Shown piece after piece: positions 1-10,748 of a DNA stretch of 64,000 nucleotides (position 1 is its first letter; each line of letters begins with the position of its first letter). Source of the stretch: Zea mays. Lineage: Eukaryota > Streptophyta > Magnoliopsida > Poales > Poaceae. The notes beneath the pieces are model-generated. The model worked only from the letters and a program-made list of their open reading frames with translations, searched no databases and was not told the origin of the DNA. The DNA is taken from assembly GCF_902167145.1 (NCBI RefSeq), contig NC_050096.1:198230566-198294565 (forward strand). Direction: 5' to 3'. A program made the translations under genes and the position numbers.

Positions 1-907
1 TGCATGATAAGTGGGCCTAGGCCCCCATGCCAGAGGCTGGGCCGTTGTTTTGGCAGATGAAGAGGCACACTACCACGGGCGGCGGTTCGCCCTCCCGTGT
101 CGGTTCGCCTCCTTCACACTCGGAGACCAACGCACCAGCTGTATGACTTGTGGGACCGGGCCCCCGTGTCATAGGTTGGGTACTCTGGTGTGCATCGGGG
201 GAGACTTCTCGTGGCGTTTCGGGGCGCGAGTAGGGGAGTCTACCTTTAAAAAGGGGTTCATCCCTCGAGTAGTAGCCATGCCTTGCTTCTCTCCCACTCG
301 CTGTGCCCTTTCGCCTCCGAGCTCTCTGCGCCCCTTTGCCTTCAAGGTCTCTGCTCTGCATCGCCGTAGTTTGCCATGGCCTTGTAAGTTCATCTTGAGC
401 GTGCCTAGACTGAGTGGGTGCTCGACATGGTGTGCCGCCTGCTTGGATGGGATGCGCCGACGTTCGGTGGTAAGATTTGCGCCGGCGCCATCCTCCTCGG
501 CGAACTTGCCGCCTGAGAGTTCGTGCTCTTTGTCTTCAGCCTCCCCAGCGGGTTGGTGTTGCCGATCTTGCCTTTCTTTCGCTGGAGGTGCACGGCCTCG
601 TGGGGGCGGCGCTCTTCCACCGGTGCTTAGCTTCAAGGATGTTCATCAGCCTTGCGGTGGTGGAGAGCAAGCTGGGCTGCGGCTCCGTCTTCCACATGAG
701 CTGGTGACCCGCCTCTCCCTCCAGCATTCGGAGGGAAGGATGATCACTAGCCTTGTGAAGGTTGGAGGCAAACTTCGGCTACGCGGCACCGGCCAGACCG
801 CAAGCGCCGTCTGCCACCGTGCTTCCAGCTCCTTGGCTTGGATGGTCTTGTTGTCACCCCCGTAGGAGGACGGGGGAGAGGGCCTCCTCGCCATGGTGCA
901 CACGCTG

Positions 908-1018
908 AGGTGGTTTCCGCCGCTGGTGCAGAGGTGGTCGCCGCCGCTGACAAGCCGCTGGTGCAGAGGTGGTCACCGCTGCTGGTGCACAGGTGGTCAC
1001 TGCCGCTGGCAAGCCGCT
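908..1018. repeat. Short GC-rich tandem repeat, four imperfect units
   Basis: Four consecutive units each begin AGGTGGT and continue with CGCCGCTG-like sequence. They alternate between about 24 bp and 28-35 bp because an extra GACAAGCCGCTG-type segment is present in every second unit. No coding role is visible. Confidence 0.6.
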
Positions 1019-1458
1019 CGGAGCTAGCTTTCAACGCGACCCTGCTGGTGAAGAGTAGTCCATACCTGTAGAGTAGAGATGGAGCTAGGACTCCTCTTGA
1101 AGGCGGATGTAATAACTTTTGCTTTTTGTAAGGTACTTTTGAGTACTATTTATCAAGCAGTATTAGCACTTATCTGTGTACCACTTGTCCCTGTTGTGTG
1201 TGGTGTTACCGACTCCTTCCTGGTACCTATGTGCCCCCCTAGGATGCAGGCTCGTTGTGACGAGGTTGGATACCAGCATACCTAAGAAAGAGTTGGCAAT
1301 GACCCCCAGGAGGTAGCCTCGACTGGGACCTGGGCCTGAACACAACTTCGGCTAGGGAGCGTTAGTAGTACACCCATAGGACCCATCATCTATCATTAGC
1401 CATCCTTTGATACAAGCACGGGACCTACAGGTTTTAGTCTGGGAAGCCAAGTTGTGTG

Positions 1459-1775
1459 TCCGTACCCCCTGGACCGCGGTTCCAGATACTAGGACAACCG
1501 TCGCAGAGTGGTGGAGCGTGCAGGCTCACGGTACGGGACCAGGCTGAGCGGCTACACGGCTCCGGACCACCCCAGGAGACAAGTGTCCATTCTCTAGGGC
1601 CGGACCTCAGGTTGTCGGACCCACAGGACTATAGTTCCAAATACTCGGGTGCCCGTCACAGAGTGGTGGAGTGTGTAGGCTTTTGGGTACGGAACCAGGC
1701 TAAGCGGCCACACTGCTCCGGACCACCCCATGGAACGAGCTCCTATTCTTTAGAACCGGTCCCCAGGCTACCGGA
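1459..1775. repeat. Two-unit imperfect tandem repeat, period about 155 bp
   Basis: The stretch TTCCAGATACT at 1480 recurs as TTCCAAATACT at 1635. The following CGCAGAGTGGTGGAG, ACCAGGCT(G/A)AGCGGC and GCTCCGGACCACCCCA segments recur in the same order about 155 bp later. The units are clearly diverged, so this is an old duplication. Confidence 0.65.
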
Positions 1776-2574
1776 CCCCCTGCTTTTGTAGAGGGGTCCT
1801 AAACTGCAGGCCTGGCTACTCAATTCGGATGTCATCATGCCAGGACAAATGGGAACTGTGCGGGTGGGTTAGGTAAAAAATAATATCCGGGAACTGCAGG
1901 ATAAAACCGTGGAGGCAGGAGGATAAGACTGTCATAGGAGCGCATCTGGGGTGGGGGGTAAATCTTCTCTTTATAACTCTACATGCATGGGTGCAGGCCA
2001 ACAGGCCGGGTTTATGAGGGCGGACCTCACCGGGCTGGCGTACACGTATGCGCAACCTAGTTACAAAAGGGAGAAAGACTAAACCCCACAGACTTGCTCC
2101 TATGGATAGAACTTACAGAGATGCTCCAGGGGTTAGGAAGAGGTGCTCCAGCTGTAGCAAGGTGGTTACCCTTGGGTCGGCACATTTCCGTCACCTTGAA
2201 AAGTTCCTCTCAGCTGGGGAGCGTTTATGGAACACTCCTTGGTTCAGTACTCACCATTGGGCTAGGTCCTGACCCAGGGTTCCCTACTATGCACGAACCG
2301 TTTGTAGTGCCTGGGTGCCTGGTTGCAACGTGTATTTCGGGTCGCTGCTTGCCCTTTGCGTTCGCCGATGGAGCCCACATCCTTGCGCTATGGCCGCTCC
2401 TGTACAGACTTATCAAAAGACTAGACCCGTGGTGAGTCCATAAAGGTTTCTAGGGGAAGGCAGGCTTCAGCCCCGTAGACTAGGGAGTGTGGGGTCCCCT
2501 TGGTGGCCCGTCTAGCCGTCGCCACCGGAGTAGGAGTCTCCAGTGATGACATCCTTCAGGACCCCCTCGGGTGA

Positions 2575-4123
2575 CTAATACCCGAGGTCCCGTTCAGCCG
2601 CGGCCACCTCGCCGTCGTCGACCCTTTCCTTGCCAGGTCGGCGATGAGGTGGGGAGCCATCCTTGGAAGACTGCTCACACCGCTCGCTGACGCGTTTCAT
2701 GAGGTCAATGATCTCGCGACACTCCGCGGCGCTGTGGCGACTGTTAGGGTGCATAGGGCATGAGCCGCTGTTACCCCTCTGCGGCCGTGGGCGTTTGTTG
2801 TGGTCGCCTCGGCCCCCAGTCGCAGCTGCAACGACTAGAGCGGTTGACCGCGGCTTCTCGTGGCCACGACCCTTCTTTTTTCTTTTTACCATCCCGAGGG
2901 ACGGTACCCGAGCCACCCATCTGGGCGATCCCGGTGTTTGGAGCCGAGTGCCATGCCCGGCCCTCGGCGGCCCTGGCACACTTGTCGGCCAGAGAGAAGA
3001 GCGTGGTGATAGTCTCCACGTCATGCGTGGCCAACTTCTCCAACATCTTTTCATCGCGTACTCCCTGACGGAAGGCCGTGATGATTGAAGCATCTGAAAT
3101 ACGAGGTATGGTTCCTCGTACCTTGGTGAAGCGGGAGATAAACGTCCGGAGAGTCTCTCCGGGTTCCTGCCTCACTGCGTGGAGGTGGGCCTCCACGCCG
3201 TGTTGTTGGTAAGCGCTGGCGAAGTTCGCTGTGAACCACACGCAGAGCTCTTCCAAGGAATAGATTGATCCTGGGGTAAGATTCATGAGCCAAGCCCGGG
3301 CAGGCCCAGACAAGGCGACATGAAAATATGTCGCCATCACAGCGGTGTTTCCACCTGCACCTGTGATAGCGGTGACGTACACCTGCAGAAATTACGACGG
3401 GTTTGACGTACCGTCGTATTTTTCCGGCAGGTGCGGCCGAAACTTGGATGGCCAGGATGCCGCGCGGAGATGATCTGCGAGAGTGGCGCAACCCACGCCA
3501 GCCAAGGGGATACCCGTCTGGAACCGGGCACCCACTGGGGCTTGCGGTGCTACCGCAGCAAAGTCTTGATCGAGGTTGCGACCCTCGATGTTTTGCCGGC
3601 GCTCACGCGCCCTCTCCAGAGAGACTCGAGCGTCATCACGACCCTCGAAGTTTTGTCGGCGCTCCCGCGCCCTCTCCAAAGAGACCCAGGCATCCTCCCC
3701 CGCACGCCTACGGTTGAACTTCGCCCGGAGGTCGTTGGTCTGTGCACCCCTCACTGAGGGCGAGCGCACAGACGCCGACGCCTCATGTTGGCGTCGAGAT
3801 GACCGTGGCCTCAATCTGGTCGAGGCAGAGTGCGCCATGCCGAGCAGTCGGTCTACGTCGTCTCGCCACTGCTTCATGGCCCCCGGTGAGGCCGTGGAGC
3901 TTGGAGGGTGACGCAGCAACTCCCTGGCTGCAGACAAAGCCCCCGGAGCCGCCCTCGGCGGAGTCCAGGATGTCTGTGCGGTTGTATACTGCCGTGCAGC
4001 GTGCACAGCAGCAGTGCCCGGCACTGGGCAGTTGGGAACCTGTGGCATGGAAGAGGCAGCTTCCTCCTCCACCAGGAAATCCACCAAAGTCTCGGTGTGG
4101 TGCTCAATGATTTGCACCATCAT
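2575..4123 (-). pseudogene. gag: Degenerate Ty3/gypsy (Tat-like) gag, minus strand
   Basis: This is the capsid polyprotein of a minus-strand gypsy element. The reading starts at the ATG pair at 4123/4120, just inside the PBS. The N-terminal half contains a duplicated segment rich in ARERRQN. After PHLPEKYDGTSNPS there is an in-frame TAA at 3392-3394, and the same frame then continues through the capsid region (ALSGPARAWLMNL, about 3320-3280). This matches the equivalent Huck region (FLSDTARAWLEHL) in layout. Near 2870-2890 an A/G-rich run on the minus strand marks a frameshift. The downstream frame ends at 2575 and includes a Cys/His segment (CPMHPNSRHSAAEC) resembling a zinc knuckle. No pol follows, so the element may be non-autonomous or interrupted. 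At least one stop and one frameshift make it non-functional. Confidence 0.75.
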
Positions 4124-4160
4124 GTAGAGCGAGAAAACAAGCAAAAACCGAAAGCCTAGG

Positions 4161-4178
4161 CTCCTACCTGGCGCGCCA
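4161..4178 (-). other. Primer binding site of the minus-strand gypsy element
   Basis: Read on the minus strand, the LTR end CCGACA is followed after two bases by TGGCGCGCCAGGTAGGAG. The two Huck elements have nearly the same sequence after their 5' LTRs (20901 and 63396). This places the boundary of the minus-strand 5' LTR at 4181 and supports a shared lineage with Huck. Confidence 0.75.
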
Positions 4179-4180
4179 AA

Positions 4181-5164
4181 TGTCGGAGAGGAAATCTCTG
4201 GCCGGGTGGCGGAATGCACCCACCCTAAATCCTTAGATGAGGAGGGGCCTAAGCGTTTTGCCTGTTAGGTCGAAATGGGCAGAACGCAAGAACACACAAG
4301 GATATAGAGTGGTTCGGGTCGCCGGAGCGTAACACCCTACTCCACTGTGTGATGTATTTAGATCAAGAGCTTGTATGAACTTGTGAGCGTCTAAGTGTGT
4401 CTGTGTCTGTTGGCCTAGATCCGCTTGAGCTGAGTTGTCTTTACTTGACTTGAGTCCTCTATAACGTTGCGTGCCTCCCCTTTTATAGCTAAAGGGGGGC
4501 ACGTACAAGGGTGCTGAGCCCCGACATGCGGGCCCAGGGACATAACAGATGTAATACTTGGAGCAACTGATACTCGTTGCTGGAGCAATCTTCTTGCGCC
4601 CTGATATCCGCGATCTGCGTAGCTTTGGCATGCAGGGGAAGCCTCCCTAGCAACGTACAAGTGATGATGGTCACAGTGCACCTCGCAGCACGGGCGTACT
4701 GTTTGGCAGTGGACTGGACAGGCACGCCGCCTGCCAGCGGAGTGGATAGGACACATTAAATGCTGAGGCGGCACATTGCCTGTCAGCGGAATAGTCAGGC
4801 GGCGCGTCTTCTCCGCAATAAATGCAGAGACCGCGCGGCCCCAAAGGCCTTACGTCAGGCTCCGCCCGCTGGCTTACGTCACGGGCGATATGCCACGTGG
4901 CTGCATCGGGCCTCCGCCTGAGCGGGGAGCGGAAGTGTACATGGTATGGTCCGGACACGTGTCGGCCCCGGACCCCCGCCTGGCCTTGATTAAGGCCTAT
5001 GTATTCTTTGTCCTAGAATCCTGGGACCCCACTGAGGGTGGCCCGGACCCTACATAGAGAGGTCCAGGACCTGTCCCGGGAGTCTGGTCTATATCCGCGG
5101 AGGTCCTGGACGCTGCCCGGAGGTCCGGTCCGGATATGCTGGGGTCCGGACCCACCGTTGATAC
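4181..5164 (-). repeat. 5' LTR of minus-strand gypsy element, inner part
   Basis: In plus coordinates the LTR begins TGTCGGAGAG directly after the PBS. It is broken at 5164 by chromovirus copy A and resumes at 19788. The bases GATAC at 5160-5164 are one half of that insertion's target-site duplication. Adding both parts gives an LTR of about 1.19 kb whose outer ends read TGTTGG and CCGACA on the minus strand, which is near the expected inverted ends. Confidence 0.65.
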
Positions 5165-5698
5165 TGTAACACCCCAGGTGTTACCAAGGCCCTGACTCCC
5201 TACTTGCACCTATAACCTGTTATCTCATGTGGTTAAGTGGAAGAGAGGGAGCCCCAAAACCTTGGGAACCATGTATTAACCAAGAATGTTAATGACCAAG
5301 CATTTATGCAATTATCACCTATGTGTCATACCACCTAAGGCACCTACTGGAAAAGTTTGAAACCGAGCCCAAGACGTTTGACAAGATTTGGCATGGTTTT
5401 TGTCGCGAGGTGGATAGAGGGACAAGCCAGATTTGGCGTCCACAAATCTCCCTACCTAAGGCATATCTACCATGGGGACTCACATACAAGAGACAGCCCT
5501 AGGTGCTAGGAGGAGGCCTGCGCCGGATTTTTGCCAAGATTCGCACGTTTGCGATCTCGGCGAGCTGTTGAACAAGGGCAGAAGAACACTTCCACGTGTT
5601 CGACGCACTCTGAGCGCGCAAGAGCATGCCCAGCGCCCGACCCCGCATGCCCCGCGCCGCGCCGAGCCGCGCCCGTGTCTTCTGCTCGCGCCCGCGCC

Positions 5699-5705
5699 TA
5701 TAAAG
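5699..5705 (+). promoter_or_regulatory. LTR TATA box, chromovirus A 5' LTR
   Basis: CGCCTATAAAGCCC lies about 535 bp into the LTR. The same motif occurs at 16283-16289 in the 3' LTR and as TATAAAT at 50016-50022 in copy B. Its position puts U3 at roughly 0.55 kb and leaves more than 3 kb for R plus U5. Confidence 0.6.
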
Positions 5706-7640
5706 CCCACCGAAGCTTCAACCGTACTCCCCCGCGTGCTCTCCACCTCACCGGAGCTAGAGATCACCGGCATTTGCGCTGCAAACGGCGTGCCCGCGGC
5801 CACCCGATCCCCTGCCACCATGGACCGGCCTGCAGAGCCCTTCCCAGCCACGCCCGACCCTCGGAAGAGACTGTGCATGCCTCGGTGAAGCTCCCCGAGC
5901 AAGGAATCAGACTTTGCCTCGCCGGAGAAGCCAGTCCAAGTCTCTGCACCATTTTTCGATTCCTTGCGCACATAGCCTCTACGTCATCCCGTGGAGCTCA
6001 TTGTGCCATTTAATTGGACTAGATAGCCGTGGTTAGGCCGGAACACTCACCGCCGACGAGATCACCCGCCTGCGCCCGTGGATCGATCGATTCCGGCCAC
6101 CACCACCGTCGAGCCGTACCTCGCTGTGACTGCCAGGACCTCCCGAAGCCAACCCCGCCCCTCGCCGGACCTCTCTCACCGCCGGTAAGCCGCGCCGCCC
6201 TTTTCCTTTCCACGTGTACTGTTTACATAAGGGGAGGGACCTCAGGGGAGAAGAAGAAAAGGCCAGGGGGTTTTGTGCGCTGTCAGTGACTCAAGGGAAT
6301 AGTGGCGCAGGGGTAGAAATGAGTGGATTGATTTAGGAAGAACCCAGGGTCTTCGGTGCAAAGTAGTTTTCCAGGAAACCTTTTAAAATATTCTGATTTA
6401 AATCCAAACAGAACTTGAAAAATTCATAACTTCAGTTTGGTTTACCCAAATCGAGTCAAAAAAATTTTGCCGGATCCTAAATAATGTAAACTACTTAGGA
6501 AAAATATAAAACCCCTAAGTGTTACAGAAAACTTTAAAGTTTTGATTTAAATGATTAACTGGTCAAAAGCTAAAAGAAATAAGGAAAAATAGCTACACTA
6601 TTTGACTGGGGTCAAGAAAATTTAGAGAGGTACTTAATCATTTCCTAACCTGTTTGAAAATAATAAACCCCTCTGTACACCCCATTAAGATAGAATTTGC
6701 CATTTAAAACACTTTTTGTTAAAGTTAGAGAAAATACAAAAGGTGGTTTAAATAAAGAACTAGGGAGCACCCACATTTTTGTTAGTTTACTTGTTCAGTA
6801 TAGTTCACTAGAAAAATTTATTATACCCTTGTTTAGTAAAGAATAAATGAGATACCTTTTATTTTACGAAAACAAGGAAAACTTAGAAAAACCCTAGAAA
6901 AATAATCCCAATGAGAAAACACCCCAAACCTTGGGATAACTAATGTTTTGTTATTATGAACATAGGAAAAATAGTAAATCTGTTGTTTGATATTTTTCAA
7001 ATAATAAGTTAGTTATAAGCACCTTTTTGGCATAAAACTTTAGAAATTCACAACTAAATATCCAGTAGGCCTTTTTCTGTGATTTTTAACACAGAGGCCT
7101 AATATCACCTATGTATCTGGACAAAAATACAATTTGGTACATAAACCTCAATTAAATCACAGCTATAGTGTAAAATGCCCTTTTAAAACTTATTTTTGTT
7201 AATTTTGCACAAGTAGTATCTGAATCAGTATCCACCTTAAATTTATAGGACAGCCTGCAGTGACAAATAGTAACCCACTGTAATTTTTATAGAAGTTTTG
7301 GAAAAAGTTAAACCATTGTTGTAGTTCAAACCCACACTAGAATTCATAAATAGAAAATGAAAAAGGGAAATTAATAGTGGAGATTAATGTCACCCTAACC
7401 CAACCAGCAAAACCCCTTAAATACCTACTAAAACATATAAGGGAAATCCAAGTTTCAATCCACTATGCTTATCCCTAGGCAAAACCCAAACCTAAAGTTG
7501 ATAAGCATAAACCACTAAGAGTCACGTATAACCAGGAAACCCTAAGTTACTAACTAACTTAGTTTTTCTCCACTTAGCATAATGATTATTAAATCCTGCA
7601 TAATCATAGCATACATATTCTTATTCATTGCATTCTATAG

Positions 7641-7745
7641 ATTGCAACCTCGCTGACGGAGAGTACGTCCTCGTGCCGGAGCAAGGAGGTAGCCCCGGAT
7701 CCAGCACCAGAGCCTGCCCCAGAGGATCTGCCTACCCCAGCTTTG
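7641..7745 (+). other. Coding-like segment inside the chromovirus LTR (first)
   Basis: After an acceptor-like CTATAG, a GC-rich block follows a long AT-rich stretch. In one frame it reads LADGEYVLVPEQG and then an Ala/Pro/Glu-rich tail. The homologous blocks start at 18270 (3' LTR) and 51980 (copy B), where the frame stays open. In this 5' LTR an 11-bp deletion shifts the frame. Differences among copies are a mix of silent and replacement changes, so the coding signal is weaker than in the second segment. Confidence 0.3.
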
Positions 7746-8733
7746 GAAGGCAAGCCTCGGTTTTATGCATAACCTGTTCTATATGATATTTTACTACATT
7801 AATGTTTGTAGGCTTGTATTGTGCACTTAAGTGTAGGAGTTGATTGAAACCCTAGTTGCATGATCTCAGGAATCATATTGAGAAGAATACTAGTATGCTA
7901 GGTCGAGTAGCTGCTTTATTAATTAGGATCTCGATAGAAGTCGAGTGATTTTTTTAGCACTCGTGCGAGGACAGCAATTGGTTGTATCCACTTTGATAAC
8001 AGAATGATGATGGTCTGTGGACACGGGTCCATGGGGACGTGTGGTCTACGAGACGGAAATTGGAATAAGGATCAACGTGCGGATACCTGTGTCAAGCGTT
8101 TGAACGTACTAAACACATACCGAGAAATATGGTAAATCGGTAAGCCTAGTACCTGAGTGAACCTGTCCATAGACTTTACCCCTCACGCGACCTAATACGT
8201 GGTCTCCCATTCCGGTTATGGTGGGTACAAGTGCGGTCACTGCACGACGGCAGTCGGGGTCAGTGAGGCATTGTACGCCAAGGCGGTGAGCCCTGATCTG
8301 TTGCCAGGGAATCGATGGGGACAGTTGATGTGTGTGGGGACGGAGTGCCTCGCCACGTTGTGTGTTTAGGTTTACCTTGCAAGGATGATAAAAACTCGAT
8401 TCGAATCGTCTGCTTCTCGTAGCTAACGAGACTGCTTGATCCATTGTACTGCATTGAGTAACAAGTGGAAATGTGATGATGTGGCAAAAGATGTTGATTG
8501 CTAAATTTGCTTGATACCATGAATGAGTAGATAGTACACATCTAGTCTTAAGAGAGTCACACTAAAATTTGACAAAGCTAAAACTTGATTTATAAACTCA
8601 GCTAGTGCTTTTGGCAACCAAACCCCACAGCCAAACAGCTGCATGTCTAGAGGTAGAGGAGTAGACTCCTCACACCGGGTAAGTCTAGCTGAGTATTAGT
8701 ATACTCAGCCTTGCTTGTGGCATAATTTTACAG

Positions 8734-8840
8734 GTTCTCTGGAGGACATGGTTGCTGGAGTGACTTGGCCGTCCATCTTGCCACCGGGTTGGACTGTCGA
8801 GTGGGACCCTACCTCAGCTGAGGAGGAGCATGAGGAGTGA
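8734..8840 (+). other. Coding-like terminal exon inside the chromovirus LTR (second)
   Basis: The segment starts right after the acceptor-like TTTTACAG and reads SLEDMVAGVTW, then PSILPPGWTVEWDP, then an acidic end (AEEEHEE) before a TGA at 8838-8840. A donor-like GGGTAAGT lies 55 bp upstream. The same segment, with no indel and the same stop, is at 19363-19469 and 53081-53187. Comparing the three copies, the Leu (CTG/CTA/TTG), Pro, Ser and Ala codon changes are silent, against two replacements (Thr/Ser, Thr/Ala). An AATAAA follows at 8944. I do not recognise the protein. Confidence 0.4.
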
Positions 8841-9157
8841 TGGGACATGCTTCCCCATCTCTCCGTTTATTTACCGTTAGTTTTATTCCGCTGCACTTCG
8901 AACAATGATGACTACTTTTGCAAAAAAACTCCGATGAAGATGTAATAAATTTAATACTCCTTAATGTATGGTTTTATGTTTAATTGTATTTGCTATGTGC
9001 CTCACCATCGAGTGAGTACGTGGTACTTGATCCTGTTAGTGGCCTAGTCGGACTAGATCCGAGGGATTGACGGGTTATTCCCATTTAAGTGTGGTCTAGC
9101 CTCCAAGGCGGGATTTGGGCACTTAAGTTGGAATAATTCGGGCAGTTCCGCCACAGC

Positions 9158-9169
9158 TGGTATCGGAGC
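9158..9169 (+). other. Primer binding site, chromovirus A
   Basis: TGGTATCGGAGC begins two bases after the LTR end and resembles the initiator-tRNA-Met-complementary TGGTATCAGAGC used by many plant LTR elements. The leader 9170-9573 shows no gene. Confidence 0.85.
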
Positions 9170-9573
9170 TCGTACCACCACAGAGGAATCAATAAACTAT
9201 AAATACCATTCTTTTCCAAAGTAAAACTTGGTAGAAACAAATGTTGGATAGATCGTAGGACGATCAGGATAGACCTAGGACGTGAAGCCTTAGGATGATA
9301 GAGGGGTAGCTAGGTGGCTGATTGAGTAAGCCCTACAAGCTACTATAAGGGATGGGAGTTCCTCCCTATTCCCTCTACGTTGATGTGAGGTCGTTCAGGA
9401 CGAGCATGCATGCATCCTTAATTAAACTAATGGATAGTTGGGTAAGAACTTTAATACAAAATGATGACAAACTAAGTACCCCAGTACCATTGTCGTTGTT
9501 ATAGAGAGGCTGAGTTGTGATCCATTTTCTTTTTACAATTCTTTTTCTTTTACTTACGCTTAATCGTACACAG

Positions 9574-10443
9574 ATGACTTCTCACGGATCCTCGGACGAA
9601 GGGAATGCACAGTCCCACACTGACGGGCTTGCACGAGAGGGTTTTCCCCGTATTTTGTGGGAGGTACTTTAGGGAGCTGGTTACACGACGCCTCCCCAGT
9701 ACGCGGTGCAGCTGTTCGAGAAGCACCGAGTGCCCCGCTATAGGGTGAGGATGACCCTGGAGCCTCATCCCCTACAGCCAGGCTGGCGTTCGCTGGACTC
9801 TGAGTCTTTTGGATACAGGGCTGAGGACACTATGGAGGCAATTGCTCTTCACGGACTGACCACCTTCTGCGGATTCCACCCCTTGGAGCTGTCCACTCAC
9901 CCCATTGGTTTGTTCCCCGCGGAGAAGGAGGATGACCCAATGTGGAAGGACCGAGTGGAGCATGCCAAGGATATCTGGGCTATCTACCCAGGTCAGACTG
10001 CTCACTTGACGGTGCGGTGCATGAATGCCCTGTATCGTCTGCAAATGATGCGTGGAGAGGCAATGTCCCATATAATGGCATTGTTGGAGGCAACCAAGAT
10101 CACTTTGGATAACAGAGAGGAACTTGTGGTTGACTTGTCCACTGAGATGGTGGAAAAAGACCTACATGTGGAACAATTGTCAAATGAGATCCAAGAGCTT
10201 GAGGAGCTAGTGGGAACGAGAGAGAACACCATCGAGGTTCTCGAGGATCAGCTTGTCAACACTCAACAGCAACTTGCGGAGGCTAACCAGCATTTGGATA
10301 TGCACCACCAGGAGATCCAGGACATGGAGGCCTACGAGGATGTCGACATCGAGGGAGGAGAGGAGCCTGCCTCCAGCTTGGACACTGCTGGCTCAGGGAG
10401 ACCACCTTCCCCCGAGTCGAGCGTTGCCTCGTTTGCTCACTAG
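9574..10443 (+). pseudogene. Upstream accessory ORF of chromovirus A (289 codons, one stop)
   Basis: This frame lies between PBS and gag, where most gypsy elements have only leader sequence. It starts MTSHGSSDEG and ends SVASFAH before TAG at 10441-10443. An in-frame TAG at 9670-9672 (codon 33, Gln in copy B) is the only break. Residues about 1-165 look globular, with conserved stretches such as FCGFHPLELSTHPIGLFP. Residues about 170-255 are heptad-rich coiled coil, and the C-terminus is acidic then Ser/Pro-rich. The counterpart at 53919-54788 has exactly the same length. The ATG directly follows an acceptor-like CACAG. No known domain is recognised; similar upstream ORFs have, to my recollection, been called orf0 in some rice gypsy elements. 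Confidence 0.75.
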
Positions 10444-10748
10444 GTCGCAAGGATAGAGTTAGAAGTCTGTGATGGTAGGACTCCTCGAAGCTAGCTTAGC
10501 TTTTGCACCCTTGGGGTACTAGGCTAGATAGAGTTGAGTCTTTTGAGTTATTGATGTAATCATGATAAACTCTTTTGGAAGCGTGGTTGATGAATGCTGT
10601 CAGTCTTAATTTAAGAAGAAAAGTTTAGGCCATGTGGAATCTTTTATAATTATGCAAGAATATATTGGTTTTACCCTTTTGACTCTTTCACCGCGATTGA
10701 ACCTTGAATCTCAGGAATGTGATATTGAGAATATACATGATTTTTCAG
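10444..10748 (+). other. Spacer between upstream ORF and gag, with acceptor-like end
   Basis: This 305-bp AT-rich spacer has no gene. It ends GATTTTTCAG immediately before the gag ATG. Copy B has the same layout (54789-55091) with the same ending. It may be a 3' splice site allowing gag to be translated from a spliced RNA. Confidence 0.45.

Larger units (their letters stand above)
1..2574. other. Unassigned non-coding retroelement-like sequence
   Basis: I see no convincing gene in this stretch. It lies downstream (in element sense) of the minus-strand gag that ends at 2575, where a gypsy pol would be expected, yet no protease, RT, RNase H or integrase motif is visible on either strand. It is GC-rich up to about 1030 and holds two tandem repeats (908-1018 and 1459-1775) plus a TATA-like TTTAAAAAGG near 245. 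The long open frame at 11-865 has low-complexity Ser/Pro/Arg composition and no motif. It may be the 3' internal region of a non-autonomous element, or another element inserted there. Its left end is outside the window. Confidence 0.4.
5165..9155 (+). repeat. 5' LTR of chromovirus A (3991 bp)
   Basis: The LTR runs from TGTAACACC, which forms an 8-bp inverted repeat with GGTGTTAC just downstream, to CGCCACA before the PBS. It has a GC-rich promoter and leader part to about 6290, an AT-rich part to about 7630 and a mixed remainder. Compared with the 3' LTR it lacks about 320 bp (3' LTR about 15585-15903), about 46 bp within the region around 16525-16570, and 11 bp near 7690. Confidence 0.9.

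Noticed and set aside
11..865. 284-codon open frame at the left edge
   Set aside because: GC-rich, Ser/Pro/Arg-heavy composition, no motif, and similar-length frames overlap it on the other strand. Not supported as a gene.
5819..5875. ATG in a good context (GCCACCATGG) in the chromovirus A 5' LTR
   Set aside because: The frame is only 18 codons, and the ATG is ATC in the 3' LTR and GTA in copy B, so it is not conserved.
9158..9169. tRNA-like sequences at PBS sites
   Set aside because: These are primer binding sites complementary to tRNA ends. No cloverleaf-capable tRNA gene is seen in the window.
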